DNA from: JAMXLO01 sp963812475
Lineage (GTDB): Bacteria; Pseudomonadota; Alphaproteobacteria; Acetobacterales; Acetobacteraceae
Length of the DNA: 64,000 nt
Direction: 5' to 3'
Assembly: GCA_963812475.1 (NCBI GenBank)
Contig: CAWEVI010000057.1
Span: 74,861 to 138,860 of the forward strand
The notes under the pieces are model-generated. The model was not told the DNA's origin. It ran no database searches and saw nothing but the letters and a program-made list of their open reading frames with translations. Of the stretch, positions 45,898 through 54,168 are shown piece by piece; the first letter of the stretch is position 1; each line of letters starts with the position of its first letter. The translations under genes were made by a program, and so were the position numbers.

Positions 45898-48729
45898 CTA
45901 CCGTCCCGCCTGCCGCCGTATTGGCGCGCCTGCCGCCGCCTTCTTGGCACGAGCCGCCGCCTTCTTCTTCGCCGGTGCCTTGGCGCCAGCAGCTCGCTTC
46001 GCGGCCGCCTTTGGCGCCGGGCGCTTGACCTTGGCACCCCGCCGTTTCGCCGGGGTGGCCTTCGCCTTGGCTGGCGCCTTTTCGGCCGGCGGTTGGGCGG
46101 TCGGCACCGGCTTCGCCGCCGCTGCCCCACGCCCACGCCGCCCGGCCGCGCCGCGCGGGCGCAATTGCTTGCCCTTTTCGGCCAGCAGCGCCACCGCCTG
46201 CTCGAGCGTGATCTCTTCCATCATCACGCCGCGCGGCAGGTTGGCGACCGTCTTCCCGTGCTGCACGTAGGGGCCGAAACGTCCCTTGCGCACCGCGATC
46301 AGCTCCTTGTCGCCCGGATGTGTGCCGATCGTCCGCACGCTGGCCATCTTGCGCGCGATCAGATCCACGCCACGGTTGATGCCGATGTTCAACACATCGT
46401 CGTCGCGGTCCAACGAACCATAGATCGCACCCATACGCACATAGGGGCCGAAGCGGCCGATGCCGGCCTCGATCGTCTCGCCGGTCTCGGGATGGGTGCC
46501 AATGGCGCGCGGCAGCGACAGCAGGCCGATCGCCTGTTCGAGCGTGATCTGCTCGCCGTCCACGCCACGCGGCAACGACGTGCGCTTCGGCTTCACCTTC
46601 TTCCCCCGGGCCGATTTCCCGGGAGCCTGCCCCGGACCTGATCCTGGGGCGGACTTGGCGTCCTTTTTGGCGTCCTTGTCCTCGCCGTTCTCGCCCTGCT
46701 GCACATAGAGCCCGTACGGGCCGCGGCGGACGGTGATCTCCTCACCGGTCTCGGGATGCGGGCCGAGGACGCGCATGCCCTCCTTCAGGGTTTCGCCCTG
46801 GTCGTCGCCTGTCTCGATCGCCAGACGGCGCGTGTACTGGCAGGCCGGATAGTTGGAGCAGCCGATGAAGCTGCCGTAGCGGCCGAGCTTCAGGCCCAGA
46901 CGGCCGTTGCCGCAGGCCTGGCAGGCGCGCGGATCGGTCCCGTCCTCGCGCGGGGGGAAGAAATGCGGGCCCAGATCCTCATCCAGCGCGGCGATGACGT
47001 CGCTGATCTTGAGGTCCTTGGTCTGATCGACCGCATGCGAGAACCCCTCCCAGAACGCCCGCATCATCGCGCGCCAGTCGGCCTGGCCCGCCGAGATGTC
47101 GTCGAGTTGCTCCTCCATCTGCGCGGTGAACCCGGTATCGACGTAGTGTTCGAAGAAGCTCACCAGGAACGCGGTGACCAATCGGCCACGATCCTCGGGG
47201 ATGAAGCGCCGCTTCTCCTGGCGGACATATTTGCGGTCCTGCAGCACCGAGAGGATCGAGGCGTAGGTGGAGGGCCGGCCTATCCCCAACTCCTCCATCT
47301 TCTTCACCAGGCTCGCCTCGGAATAGCGCGGCGGCGGCTGGGTGAAGTGCTGGAGCGCATTCACCGTGCCGAGCTTCAGCGGGTCGCGTTCCGCCATCGG
47401 CGGCAGCATACGGCCCTCGTCTTCCTCCGCCGCGTCGTCCTGATCTTCGCGATACAGCTTCAGGAAGCCGTCGAACGCCACGACAGAGCCTGTGGCACGC
47501 AGCCTCAGACCCTTGCCGTCCGTGATCTCGACACTGACCTGATCAAGCTCGGCCGACTGCATCTGCGAGGCGACGGCGCGCTTCCATATCAGCTCGTAAA
47601 GCCGGCGCTGGTCGGGATTGAGATAGCCGGCGACGCTGTCCGGCGTGCGCGCCACATCGGTCGGCCGGATCGCCTCGTGCGCCTCCTGCGCGTTCTTGAT
47701 CCGGCTCTGGTACTCCCGCGGCGCGCCCGGCACGTAATCGGCGCCATAGGCGCCGAGCACGTGTTCGCGGATCGCTGACACCGCCTCGCCCGCCATCTGC
47801 ACGCCGTCGGTGCGCATGTAGGTAATGAAACCGGTGGTCTCGCCGCCGATATCGACGCCCTCATACAGTTGCTGCGCCAACCGCATGGTCTGCTGCGCGC
47901 CGAAGCCGAGCTTGCGCGAGGCCTCCTGTTGCAGCGTCGAGGTGGTGAACGGCGGCGGCGGGTTGCGCTTGACACGCTTCTTCTCCACCGATCCGACGGT
48001 GAAGCGTCCCGCCTCCACGGCGGCCTTGGCGCGCATGGCGAGCTGTTCGTTGGACAGATCGAACTGCTCCAGCCGCTTGCCTTCGAAGTGCGTGAGCCGC
48101 GCGGTGAACGGCGCATTGGCCGGGGTGAGGAAGTCCGCCTCCACCGTCCAGTACTCGCGTGCCCGGAACGCCTCGATCTCGGCCTCGCGGTCGCAGATCA
48201 GCCGCAGTGCGACCGATTGCACGCGCCCGGCGCTGCGGCTGCCGGGAAGCTTCCGCCATAGCACCGGGGAGAGCGTAAACCCGACCAGATAGTCAAGCGC
48301 CCGTCGGGCCAGATACGCCTCGATCAGCGGCTGATCGAGATCACGCGGATGGGCGATGGCATAGCGAACTGCGGTGCGGGTGATCTCGTTGAAGCTGATG
48401 CGACGGACAGCGACGCCCTTAAGAGCCTTCCTGTCGCTGAGCATGGCCTTCACATGCCAGGAGATCGCCTCACCCTCGCGGTCCGGGTCGGTGGCGAGAT
48501 ACAGCGTGCTCGCCCCCTTCAGCGCCTTGGCGATGGCGCCGACCTGCTTCTCTCCCCGCGCGTCGGACTGCCAGTCCATGGCGAAGTCCTGCCCGGGACG
48601 CACCGAGCCATCCTTCGGCGGCAGATCGCGCACGTGCCCGAGGCTGGCCAGCACGGTGTAGCCGCCACCGAGATAGCGGTTGATGGTCTTGGCCTTGGCG
48701 GGGGATTCGACGACGACAACGTCTGACAT
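45898..48729 (-). CDS. topA: DNA topoisomerase I
   Basis: A 943-residue type IA topoisomerase. The TOPRIM site has Glu8 (VVVESPAKA) and DPDRE (81-85); the catalytic Tyr304 is in GFITYMRTDG. After the core there is one four-Cys zinc ribbon (CQACGNG ... CSNYPAC), then three C-terminal repeats (GPYGLYVQ, GRFGPYVRM, GRFGPYVQH), and a long Lys/Ala/Pro-rich tail that should bind DNA. It relaxes negative supercoils. It starts 17 bases after the dprA stop, so it is in the dprA-topA transcription unit. Confidence 0.97.
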   Translation of the reverse strand: MSDVVVVESPAKAKTINRYLGGGYTVLASLGHVRDLPPKDGSVRPGQDFAMDWQSDARGEKQVGAIAKALKGASTLYLATDPDREGEAISWHVKAMLSDRKALKGVAVRRISFNEITRTAVRYAIAHPRDLDQPLIEAYLARRALDYLVGFTLSPVLWRKLPGSRSAGRVQSVALRLICDREAEIEAFRAREYWTVEADFLTPANAPFTARLTHFEGKRLEQFDLSNEQLAMRAKAAVEAGRFTVGSVEKKRVKRNPPPPFTTSTLQQEASRKLGFGAQQTMRLAQQLYEGVDIGGETTGFITYMRTDGVQMAGEAVSAIREHVLGAYGADYVPGAPREYQSRIKNAQEAHEAIRPTDVARTPDSVAGYLNPDQRRLYELIWKRAVASQMQSAELDQVSVEITDGKGLRLRATGSVVAFDGFLKLYREDQDDAAEEDEGRMLPPMAERDPLKLGTVNALQHFTQPPPRYSEASLVKKMEELGIGRPSTYASILSVLQDRKYVRQEKRRFIPEDRGRLVTAFLVSFFEHYVDTGFTAQMEEQLDDISAGQADWRAMMRAFWEGFSHAVDQTKDLKISDVIAALDEDLGPHFFPPREDGTDPRACQACGNGRLGLKLGRYGSFIGCSNYPACQYTRRLAIETGDDQGETLKEGMRVLGPHPETGEEITVRRGPYGLYVQQGENGEDKDAKKDAKSAPGSGPGQAPGKSARGKKVKPKRTSLPRGVDGEQITLEQAIGLLSLPRAIGTHPETGETIEAGIGRFGPYVRMGAIYGSLDRDDDVLNIGINRGVDLIARKMASVRTIGTHPGDKELIAVRKGRFGPYVQHGKTVANLPRGVMMEEITLEQAVALLAEKGKQLRPRGAAGRRGRGAAAAKPVPTAQPPAEKAPAKAKATPAKRRGAKVKRPAPKAAAKRAAGAKAPAKKKAAARAKKAAAGAPIRRQAGR

Positions 48730-48746
48730 TGCGACCTTTGCGGACC

Positions 48747-49922
48747 CTAGGAACCGGCCTCCAGCAGCAGCGCCACCCGGCTCCCCGGCAGCGTCTGGAT
48801 GCGGCCGGCGAGCTCCAATTCGAGCAGCACCGCCATGACCGCAGCCGCAGAGAACTGGCAGCGGCGCACGACATCGTCAACGGCTGTTGGTGAAATGCTC
48901 AATAAATCAATCACTTGCATACGTGCCTTGAGAAGGTCAACAGGCGCCTCGGCGGGCTCTTCCCACCCCGCGGGCGCTTCGGCGGCCCCTGGAATCGTGC
49001 CGCGGGCGAACAGCGGACTACGGCTCAGTCCCTCCCGCTGCGGATGGTCCGGCAGGTTCTCCAGCACGTCCGCAGCCGTCTCGGTGAGGTAGGCACCCTG
49101 ACGGATCAGGTCGTTGGCACCGCGCGAGCGGGGATCGAGCGGCGAACCGGGCACCGCGAACAGTTCGCGTCCGGCTTCCTGCGCCAGCCGAGCGGTGATC
49201 AGGCTGCCGGAGCGAAGCGCCGCCTCGACGACCACGACGCCGAGCGCGAGACCTGCGATGATGCGGTTGCGCCGCGGAAAATGGCGTGCCTGAGGGGCCG
49301 TGCCCAGCGGTGCCTCGCTGACGACGGCGCCCGCCTCGGCGATGCGGCGTTGCAGGTCGGCATGCTCGGGCGGGTAGGGCATGTCGAGGCCGCCGGCAAC
49401 CGCGGCGATCGTATGCCCGGTTCGGAGCGCGCCGTTATGGGCCGCCGCGTCGATGCCACGAGCGAGGCCCGATACGACGACCAGTGTATGTGCGAGGTCG
49501 GCGGCGAGGTTCTCCGCCATGTGTTGGCCGTTGGCCGAGGCGTTGCGGCCGCCGACCAGCGCCACGGCGCGAGCCGACAGTACGGCGGGATCGCCCAGAA
49601 CGGCCAGAACGGCGGGCGCGTCATCCAGCAGGACGAGCAGCGGCGGGTAGTCGGGCTGGGCCGCGAAGATCAATCGCGCACCGAGCCGGCCAATGGCTTC
49701 CAGTTCGCCGGTCGCATCGGAAACGGACGGGATAAAGGGCGCAGCCTGCCGTCCACCGGCACGCGCAAGGGCGGGCAGCGCATCAAGCGCCGCAGCGGCG
49801 GTCTCGTAGCGCGCCAGCAGACGCCGATACGCCACCGGCCCAACACCTTCCGAGCGCGCAAGGCGCAGCCGGTCCAGCGTATCGGCCGGTCTCAGTTCCT
49901 GACGATCATGCCTTTTGACCAA
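48747..49922 (-). CDS. dprA: DNA-processing protein DprA
   Basis: A 391-residue protein that loads RecA on incoming single-stranded DNA during transformation. The Rossmann-like core is intact: VALVGGRNASANGQHMAENL, VVSGLARGIDAAAHNGALRT, TIAAVAGGLDMPYPPEHADL, FPRRNRIIAGLALGVVVVEA and LITARLAQEAGRELFAVPG. An N-terminal helical region and a C-terminal winged-helix (DLLSISPTAVDDVVRRCQFS) complete the usual architecture. It overlaps the plsY 3' end by 17 bases. Confidence 0.95.
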   Translation of the reverse strand: MVKRHDRQELRPADTLDRLRLARSEGVGPVAYRRLLARYETAAAALDALPALARAGGRQAAPFIPSVSDATGELEAIGRLGARLIFAAQPDYPPLLVLLDDAPAVLAVLGDPAVLSARAVALVGGRNASANGQHMAENLAADLAHTLVVVSGLARGIDAAAHNGALRTGHTIAAVAGGLDMPYPPEHADLQRRIAEAGAVVSEAPLGTAPQARHFPRRNRIIAGLALGVVVVEAALRSGSLITARLAQEAGRELFAVPGSPLDPRSRGANDLIRQGAYLTETAADVLENLPDHPQREGLSRSPLFARGTIPGAAEAPAGWEEPAEAPVDLLKARMQVIDLLSISPTAVDDVVRRCQFSAAAVMAVLLELELAGRIQTLPGSRVALLLEAGS

Positions 49923-50490
49923 TGCGTGGCTCAGTGCCGGAAAGCAGCCGGCGGATGTTCGCGTGATGACGGGCGAACACCAGCACGGCTATCACCAACG
50001 CGAGCTTAACGACCGTCAAATCGGCCAGCGCGGCGGCGAGGACTGGGGCGAGCGCGAAGGAAACCAGCGCCGCCAGGGAAGAAATGCGAGTGACGGCCGC
50101 TGTGGCCAGCCAGACCGCTCCGGCTGCGAGCCCTACCGGCCATGCCGCCGCGATCAGGACGCCGTAGGATGTGGCGGCGGCCTTGCCGCCCTTGAAGCCC
50201 AGCCAGACAGGGAAGGCGTGGCCGAGCACTGCGCCGATGCCGGCCCACAAGACGGCCTCGTGCCCGCCAAGCCAGGTCGCGAGCAGGACGGCGACCGCGC
50301 CCTTCAGGCCATCCAGCAGCAGTGTTGCCGCGGCGAGGGCCTTGTTGCCGGTGCGCAGCACGTTGGTCGCGCCGATGTTGCCGGAGCCGACCCGGCGGAT
50401 GTCGCCCAGACCGGCGGCACGGGTGAGCAGCAGGCCGAATGGGATCGATCCGAGCAGGTAGCCGAGGAGCAAGTAAGTAACGGGGCGCAT
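49906..50490 (-). CDS. plsY: Glycerol-3-phosphate acyltransferase PlsY
   Basis: A 194-residue inner-membrane enzyme with several transmembrane segments. The three PlsY motifs are visible: GSIPFGLLLTRAAGLGDIRR, GSGNIGATNVLRTGNKALA and the HAFPVWLGFKGGKAAAT block with an active-site loop. It transfers an acyl group from acyl-phosphate to glycerol-3-phosphate, the first acylation step in phospholipid synthesis. First gene of the plsY-dprA-topA unit; just upstream lies a decayed vapC. Confidence 0.95.
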   Translation of the reverse strand: MRPVTYLLLGYLLGSIPFGLLLTRAAGLGDIRRVGSGNIGATNVLRTGNKALAAATLLLDGLKGAVAVLLATWLGGHEAVLWAGIGAVLGHAFPVWLGFKGGKAAATSYGVLIAAAWPVGLAAGAVWLATAAVTRISSLAALVSFALAPVLAAALADLTVVKLALVIAVLVFARHHANIRRLLSGTEPRIGQKA

Positions 50491-50511
50491 CGAATATCGT
50501 TCACCTGTGAA

Positions 50512-50788
50512 TCAAACAGATAGCGCGGGTGGGATATCGGTCTGCCTAAAATCGTCTTCTTTGAACAGCAACTTCCCGCCGGTTGCCCTGGCCGCGGCGT
50601 ATGCGAAACAGTCCCCGATGTTCAACCCGTCTCGGTGTCGTCCTTTCCGAATCGCCGGAATGCCCCAGCGCCATTTTAGCCTGCTCCGGCGTTACCGCCA
50701 CGATGTCGGTGGCGATCAAGTGGAGAGTCCGTTCCAGGCGCCTTCGCCTGGCCATGCCTTTCCTTGTCACGATCACTACCAGCGCCAC
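50512..50788 (-). pseudogene. Decayed VapC-type PIN toxin
   Basis: Pieces of a VapC protein lie in three frames. From the GTG at 50788: VALVVIV, then RLERTLHLIATDIVAVTPEQ. Next comes an AFRRFGKDD-like piece in another frame. Then LNIGDCFAYAAARATGGKLL and FKEDDFRQTDIPPALSV in a third, ending at 50514-50512. The VDTSA segment with the first catalytic Asp is missing, so this is a deletion plus two frameshifts, not a single error. It overlaps the 3' end of an intact VapB-type antitoxin by 13 bases. The product cannot be an active nuclease. Confidence 0.8.
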
Positions 50789-51012
50789 AAGCCATTCTGG
50801 TCGTAACCAAGAAACTCATCGGCGGAGCGGGTGTCGAGGTCCGGCAGGGCCACGCATTCGCAGGCCAGTGCGTCAAGCGGCTGGGCCAGCCGTTCCATGG
50901 CCAGGCGATCGATCTGGGAGTTGCGAACCGCCTCGGTAATGGTCTCACCGGTGAGCTTCGCGACCTCCCGTGCGAGCCGGTCGGTCTCAGGATCTTTCGC
51001 GCTCAGTGCCAT
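50776..51012 (-). CDS. VapB-type antitoxin (Rv0623-like)
   Basis: A 78-residue protein beginning MALSAKDPETDRLAREVAKL, with TGETITEAVR and the family-typical C-terminus VALPDLDTRSADEFLGYDQN. It matches the Rv0623/PSK-type VapB family. The reading frame is intact even though its toxin is destroyed, so it could be a solitary antitoxin or autorepressor. An ATG farther upstream (51114) extends the frame but not the family match. Confidence 0.78.
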   Translation of the reverse strand: MALSAKDPETDRLAREVAKLTGETITEAVRNSQIDRLAMERLAQPLDALACECVALPDLDTRSADEFLGYDQNGLWRW

Positions 51013-51187
51013 GCGTACGTCGTCGATCTGGAATTGACGATCCAAATCTGTACTATGAACTTGCAATCGCATAGCCGACAGCAGACTTCCACAAGCCATG
51101 ATGGATCGCCGCAATCATGTGCTTGCGAAATCCCGGCTTTGGCGTTATCTGACCAGTCTAGTCAGTTGAGGTAGAGGTCCATCGACA

Positions 51188-51499
51188 ATGGCCAACGCCA
51201 AACGTCGCGCGGGTTCGGCAACCACTGCTCCAGTCTGGAAGCTCGAGGATGCCAAGGCACGGTTCAGCGAGGTCGTGCGGCTTGCCCGCGAGCGCGGCCC
51301 ACAGCGGGTGACTGTGCGTGGGCGTGACGCCGTGGTGGTATTGGCAGCGGAGGATTACGCGCGGCTCGCCCCCGCAGCGGCAAGCCGGAGTCTCGCAGCA
51401 CTGTTCGCCGATTCACCGTTCGCACGATTGGAGCAATTTGAACAAGCCATACTGCGCGAACAAGCGCCGATGCGTGAGCCACCCGACTTCATTGCGTGA
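51188..51499 (+). CDS. Phd/YefM-type antitoxin
   Basis: A 103-residue antitoxin. The Phd core is clear: WKLEDAKARFSEVVRLARER, then GPQRVTVRGRDAVVVLAAED, followed by a toxin-binding tail. It overlaps the next PIN toxin by four bases and is divergent from the VapB-type antitoxin; the 175 bases between them hold both promoters. Confidence 0.9.
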   Translation: MANAKRRAGSATTAPVWKLEDAKARFSEVVRLARERGPQRVTVRGRDAVVVLAAEDYARLAPAAASRSLAALFADSPFARLEQFEQAILREQAPMREPPDFIA

Positions 51500-51945
51500 C
51501 GATCTCGCCGACCCGCGGTTGGTTGATCGATACCAATGTGGTTTCCGAGCTGCGCAAGGGCACACGTTGTGCGGCGACCGTACGCGCGTGGGCCGCAACG
51601 GTACCGCCGGTCGCGTGCTATCTGAGCCGTGTCAGTGTCGGCGAGATACGCTTCGGGATCCTCAGGGTCACGGATGTTGGTTTTCGTGCCGAACTGGAAG
51701 CCTGGTTGCGCGACGGTCTGCTGTCTTGGTTCGGCGATCGGATCCTCGAAGTCGATGAACGGGTGCTGGTCCGCTGGCGACAGTTGGTCTGGGACGGACA
51801 GCGCTCAAGATACACGTATTCTCAGCCGGATGCGTTGCTTGCCGCCACGGCATTGGTGCACCAACTAGGTGTGGTAACGCGCAACGCAGAGGATTTTGCA
51901 CGAGCCGGCGTGCGGCTGCTCAATCCGTGGCTGCCAACCTCCTAG
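51496..51945 (+). CDS. PIN-domain toxin (VapC/FitB-like)
   Basis: A 149-residue PIN toxin with WLIDTNVVSELRKG (first Asp), SVGEIRFGI (Glu) and SQPDALLAATALVHQLGVVT plus RNAEDF, giving an apparently full acidic site. It is coupled to the Phd-type antitoxin. Its end overlaps the stop of the dihydroorotase-like gene by four bases on the opposite strand. Confidence 0.9.
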   Translation: MTISPTRGWLIDTNVVSELRKGTRCAATVRAWAATVPPVACYLSRVSVGEIRFGILRVTDVGFRAELEAWLRDGLLSWFGDRILEVDERVLVRWRQLVWDGQRSRYTYSQPDALLAATALVHQLGVVTRNAEDFARAGVRLLNPWLPTS

Positions 51946-53219
51946 CCAAACACGCGGCGCCCCGCCTTCCAGGTCCCGAGTACAACTCCTTCCAGGGCGC
52001 GGCCGTCGAACGGGGTGTTCTGTGCCTTGCCGGGCAGCTTGCCCGCCTCTACCCGCCACACCCGATCGGGATGGAACAGACACAGGTCCGCCGGCAGGCC
52101 TTTGGTCAGCCTGCCGCCCTCGACACCCAGCAACGTTGCGGGCCGCGACGTAACCAGTTCGATCGCCTGTGCAAGGCTCAGTGCGCCGTTGTGCACCAGG
52201 ACCAGCGTCACGCCGAACAGGGTGGCGAGCCCCGTGCCTCCAGGCGTGGCCAGGGCGAATGGCTGGCGCTTGTCGTCGGCGTCGCGCGGCTGGTGGTCGG
52301 ACGCGATGGCATCGATGGTGCCATCGGCCAGTGCTGCCACCACGGCCAGACGGTCCGTCTCCTTGCGCAGTGGCGGCGACAGTTTGGCATAGGTGCGAAA
52401 ATCGCCGATCGCCGTCTCGTTCAGGTCGAAATAGGGCGGCGCAGTGTCGCAGGTCACCGCCAGTCCGTCGGCCTTCGCCTGGCGGATCAGAGCCAGCGCC
52501 TCGGCAGTGGACACATGGGCGAAATGAACGGCCCCGCCGGTGAGCGCCGCAAGCCGTATGTCGCGCGCGACCATGATGGCCTCGGCGGCGGCCGGGATGG
52601 CGGGCAGGCCGAGCCTGGTGGCGAGTTCGCCCTCGGTGGCTGCCCCGCCCGCGGCAAGCGACGGCTCCTCGGGATGCTGCACGATGCGTGCGCCGAAGCC
52701 GCGGGCGTAAGACAGCGCGATCCGCATGAGCCGCGCCGGACCGATGGCGCGGCTGCCGTCGGTGAAGGCAACCGCGCCCGCCTCGCGCAACAGTCCGAGT
52801 TCGGCCAGTTCCTCGCCACGGCAGCCGGTGGTAACGGCGCCATAGGGCAGGATGGTCAGGCTGCCGGTCTCCTCGCCGCGCGCGCGCAGCAGGCGCACCA
52901 GGGCAGGATCGTCGATCGCGGGCAGCGTTTCGGGCAGCGCGGCGAGCGTGGTGATACCGCCCGCCGCCGCCGCCTCGGCCGCCGATGCGATGGTTTCGCG
53001 ATATTCGTAGCCGGGCTCGCCAAGGGCGGCGCGCATGTCCACGAGGCCCGGACAGAGCACCGCGTCGTCCTCGGCCACCACGACTGCGCCATCCGGCCGT
53101 CCGAGGCCTTGGCCGAAATCGGCGATCAGCCCGTCGCGGACCAGCAGGTCGCCGTGCTGGTCGAGGCCGGAGGCGGGGTCCAACAGGCGGACGTTGGCGA
53201 AAAGCGTGCTACGGCTCAT
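51942..53219 (-). CDS. pyrC: Dihydroorotase homologue, probably inactive PyrC' partner of PyrB
   Basis: About 425 residues of dihydroorotase fold. The metal site looks lost. The HxH position reads PGLVDMRAALGEPG (Arg-Ala-Ala in place of His-Val-His), and there is no carboxylated-Lys motif at TTGCRGEELAEL. Some later landmarks persist (VQHPEE, FAHVSTAEAL, SDHQPRD). Non-catalytic dihydroorotase-like proteins coupled to aspartate carbamoyltransferase are known in bacteria, and the overlap with pyrB here fits that. An active dihydroorotase should then exist elsewhere. I use the ATG at 53219 (MSRSTLF); an ATG at 53228 is also in frame. Confidence 0.85.
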   Translation of the reverse strand: MSRSTLFANVRLLDPASGLDQHGDLLVRDGLIADFGQGLGRPDGAVVVAEDDAVLCPGLVDMRAALGEPGYEYRETIASAAEAAAAGGITTLAALPETLPAIDDPALVRLLRARGEETGSLTILPYGAVTTGCRGEELAELGLLREAGAVAFTDGSRAIGPARLMRIALSYARGFGARIVQHPEEPSLAAGGAATEGELATRLGLPAIPAAAEAIMVARDIRLAALTGGAVHFAHVSTAEALALIRQAKADGLAVTCDTAPPYFDLNETAIGDFRTYAKLSPPLRKETDRLAVVAALADGTIDAIASDHQPRDADDKRQPFALATPGGTGLATLFGVTLVLVHNGALSLAQAIELVTSRPATLLGVEGGRLTKGLPADLCLFHPDRVWRVEAGKLPGKAQNTPFDGRALEGVVLGTWKAGRRVFG

Positions 53220-54147
53220 TGCGCCCATGCCCGCGCGCCAGTGTGTCCAGCACCGCCATGCGGACCGCCACGCCCATCTCCACCTGCTCGCTGATCACGC
53301 TGCGCCGCGGGTCGTCCGCCACCGCGCTGTCGATCTCCACGCCGCGGTTCATCGGCCCCGGATGCATCACCAGCGCATCCGGTTTCGCGAACGCCAGCTT
53401 GGCCGCATCCAATCCGAAAAACCGAAAATACTCCCGCGCGCTTGGCACCAGACCGTGCTGCATCCGCTCACGCTGCAGGCGTAGCATCATCACGATGTCC
53501 GTGCCGGCCAGCCCGCGCTCCATGTCGTGGAACACCGCCACGCCCAGCCGCTCCGCCTCGGCTGGCATCAGCGTCGGCGGTCCGATCACGCGCACCCGGC
53601 TGCCCATGGTGGTCAGTAGGTGGATGTTGGAGCGTGCCACGCGCGAGTGCAGCACATCGCCGCAGATCGCCACCGTCAGGCCCTCGAGCCGCCCCTTGCG
53701 GCGCCGGATCGTGAGCGCGTCGAGCAGCGCTTGGGTCGGATGCTCATGCGTGCCGTCCCCGGCGTTGATTACCGCCGCATCGACCTTTTGGGCCAGCAGG
53801 TTGGGCGCGCCCGACTGGTCATGCCGCACCACCAGCAGGTCGCAATGCATGGCGTTCAGGGTCGCCGCCGTATCCAGCAGCGTCTCGCCCTTGTTCACCG
53901 AGGAGGTCGAGACCGACATGTTGATCACGTCCGCCCCAAGCCGCTTGCCTGCGATCTCGAAACTGGTCCGGGTCCGGGTCGAATCCTCGAAAAACAGGTT
54001 GATCAAGGTGCGTCCGCGCAGCAGGTCGCGCTGCGTCTTGCCCGACCGGTTGAGCAGCACGTAGCTCGCTGCCAGATCGAGCAGGTGGCCGATCTCGGGC
54101 GGGTGCAGCCCTTCGATCGCCAGCAGGTGCTTTTGCCGGTACGCCAC
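53209..54147 (-). CDS. pyrB: Aspartate carbamoyltransferase catalytic subunit
   Basis: A 312-residue enzyme that joins carbamoyl phosphate and aspartate in pyrimidine synthesis. The carbamoyl-phosphate site FFEDSTRTRTSFE is intact. NAGDGTHEHPTQALLDALTI and HDMERGLAGTDIVMML carry other active-site residues, and VMHPGPMNRGVEI is the C-terminal signature. The last codons overlap the start of the dihydroorotase homologue, so the two proteins are probably made together and form one complex. Confidence 0.96.
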   Translation of the reverse strand: MAYRQKHLLAIEGLHPPEIGHLLDLAASYVLLNRSGKTQRDLLRGRTLINLFFEDSTRTRTSFEIAGKRLGADVINMSVSTSSVNKGETLLDTAATLNAMHCDLLVVRHDQSGAPNLLAQKVDAAVINAGDGTHEHPTQALLDALTIRRRKGRLEGLTVAICGDVLHSRVARSNIHLLTTMGSRVRVIGPPTLMPAEAERLGVAVFHDMERGLAGTDIVMMLRLQRERMQHGLVPSAREYFRFFGLDAAKLAFAKPDALVMHPGPMNRGVEIDSAVADDPRRSVISEQVEMGVAVRMAVLDTLARGHGRNEP

Positions 54148-54168
54148 GTGGTTTGGTCCTCGTCCGAT

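Noticed and set aside
50546..50788. An 80-residue frame as a complete small gene
   Set aside because: It contains only the middle of a VapC; the true C-terminus is in another frame. I treat it as part of a pseudogene.
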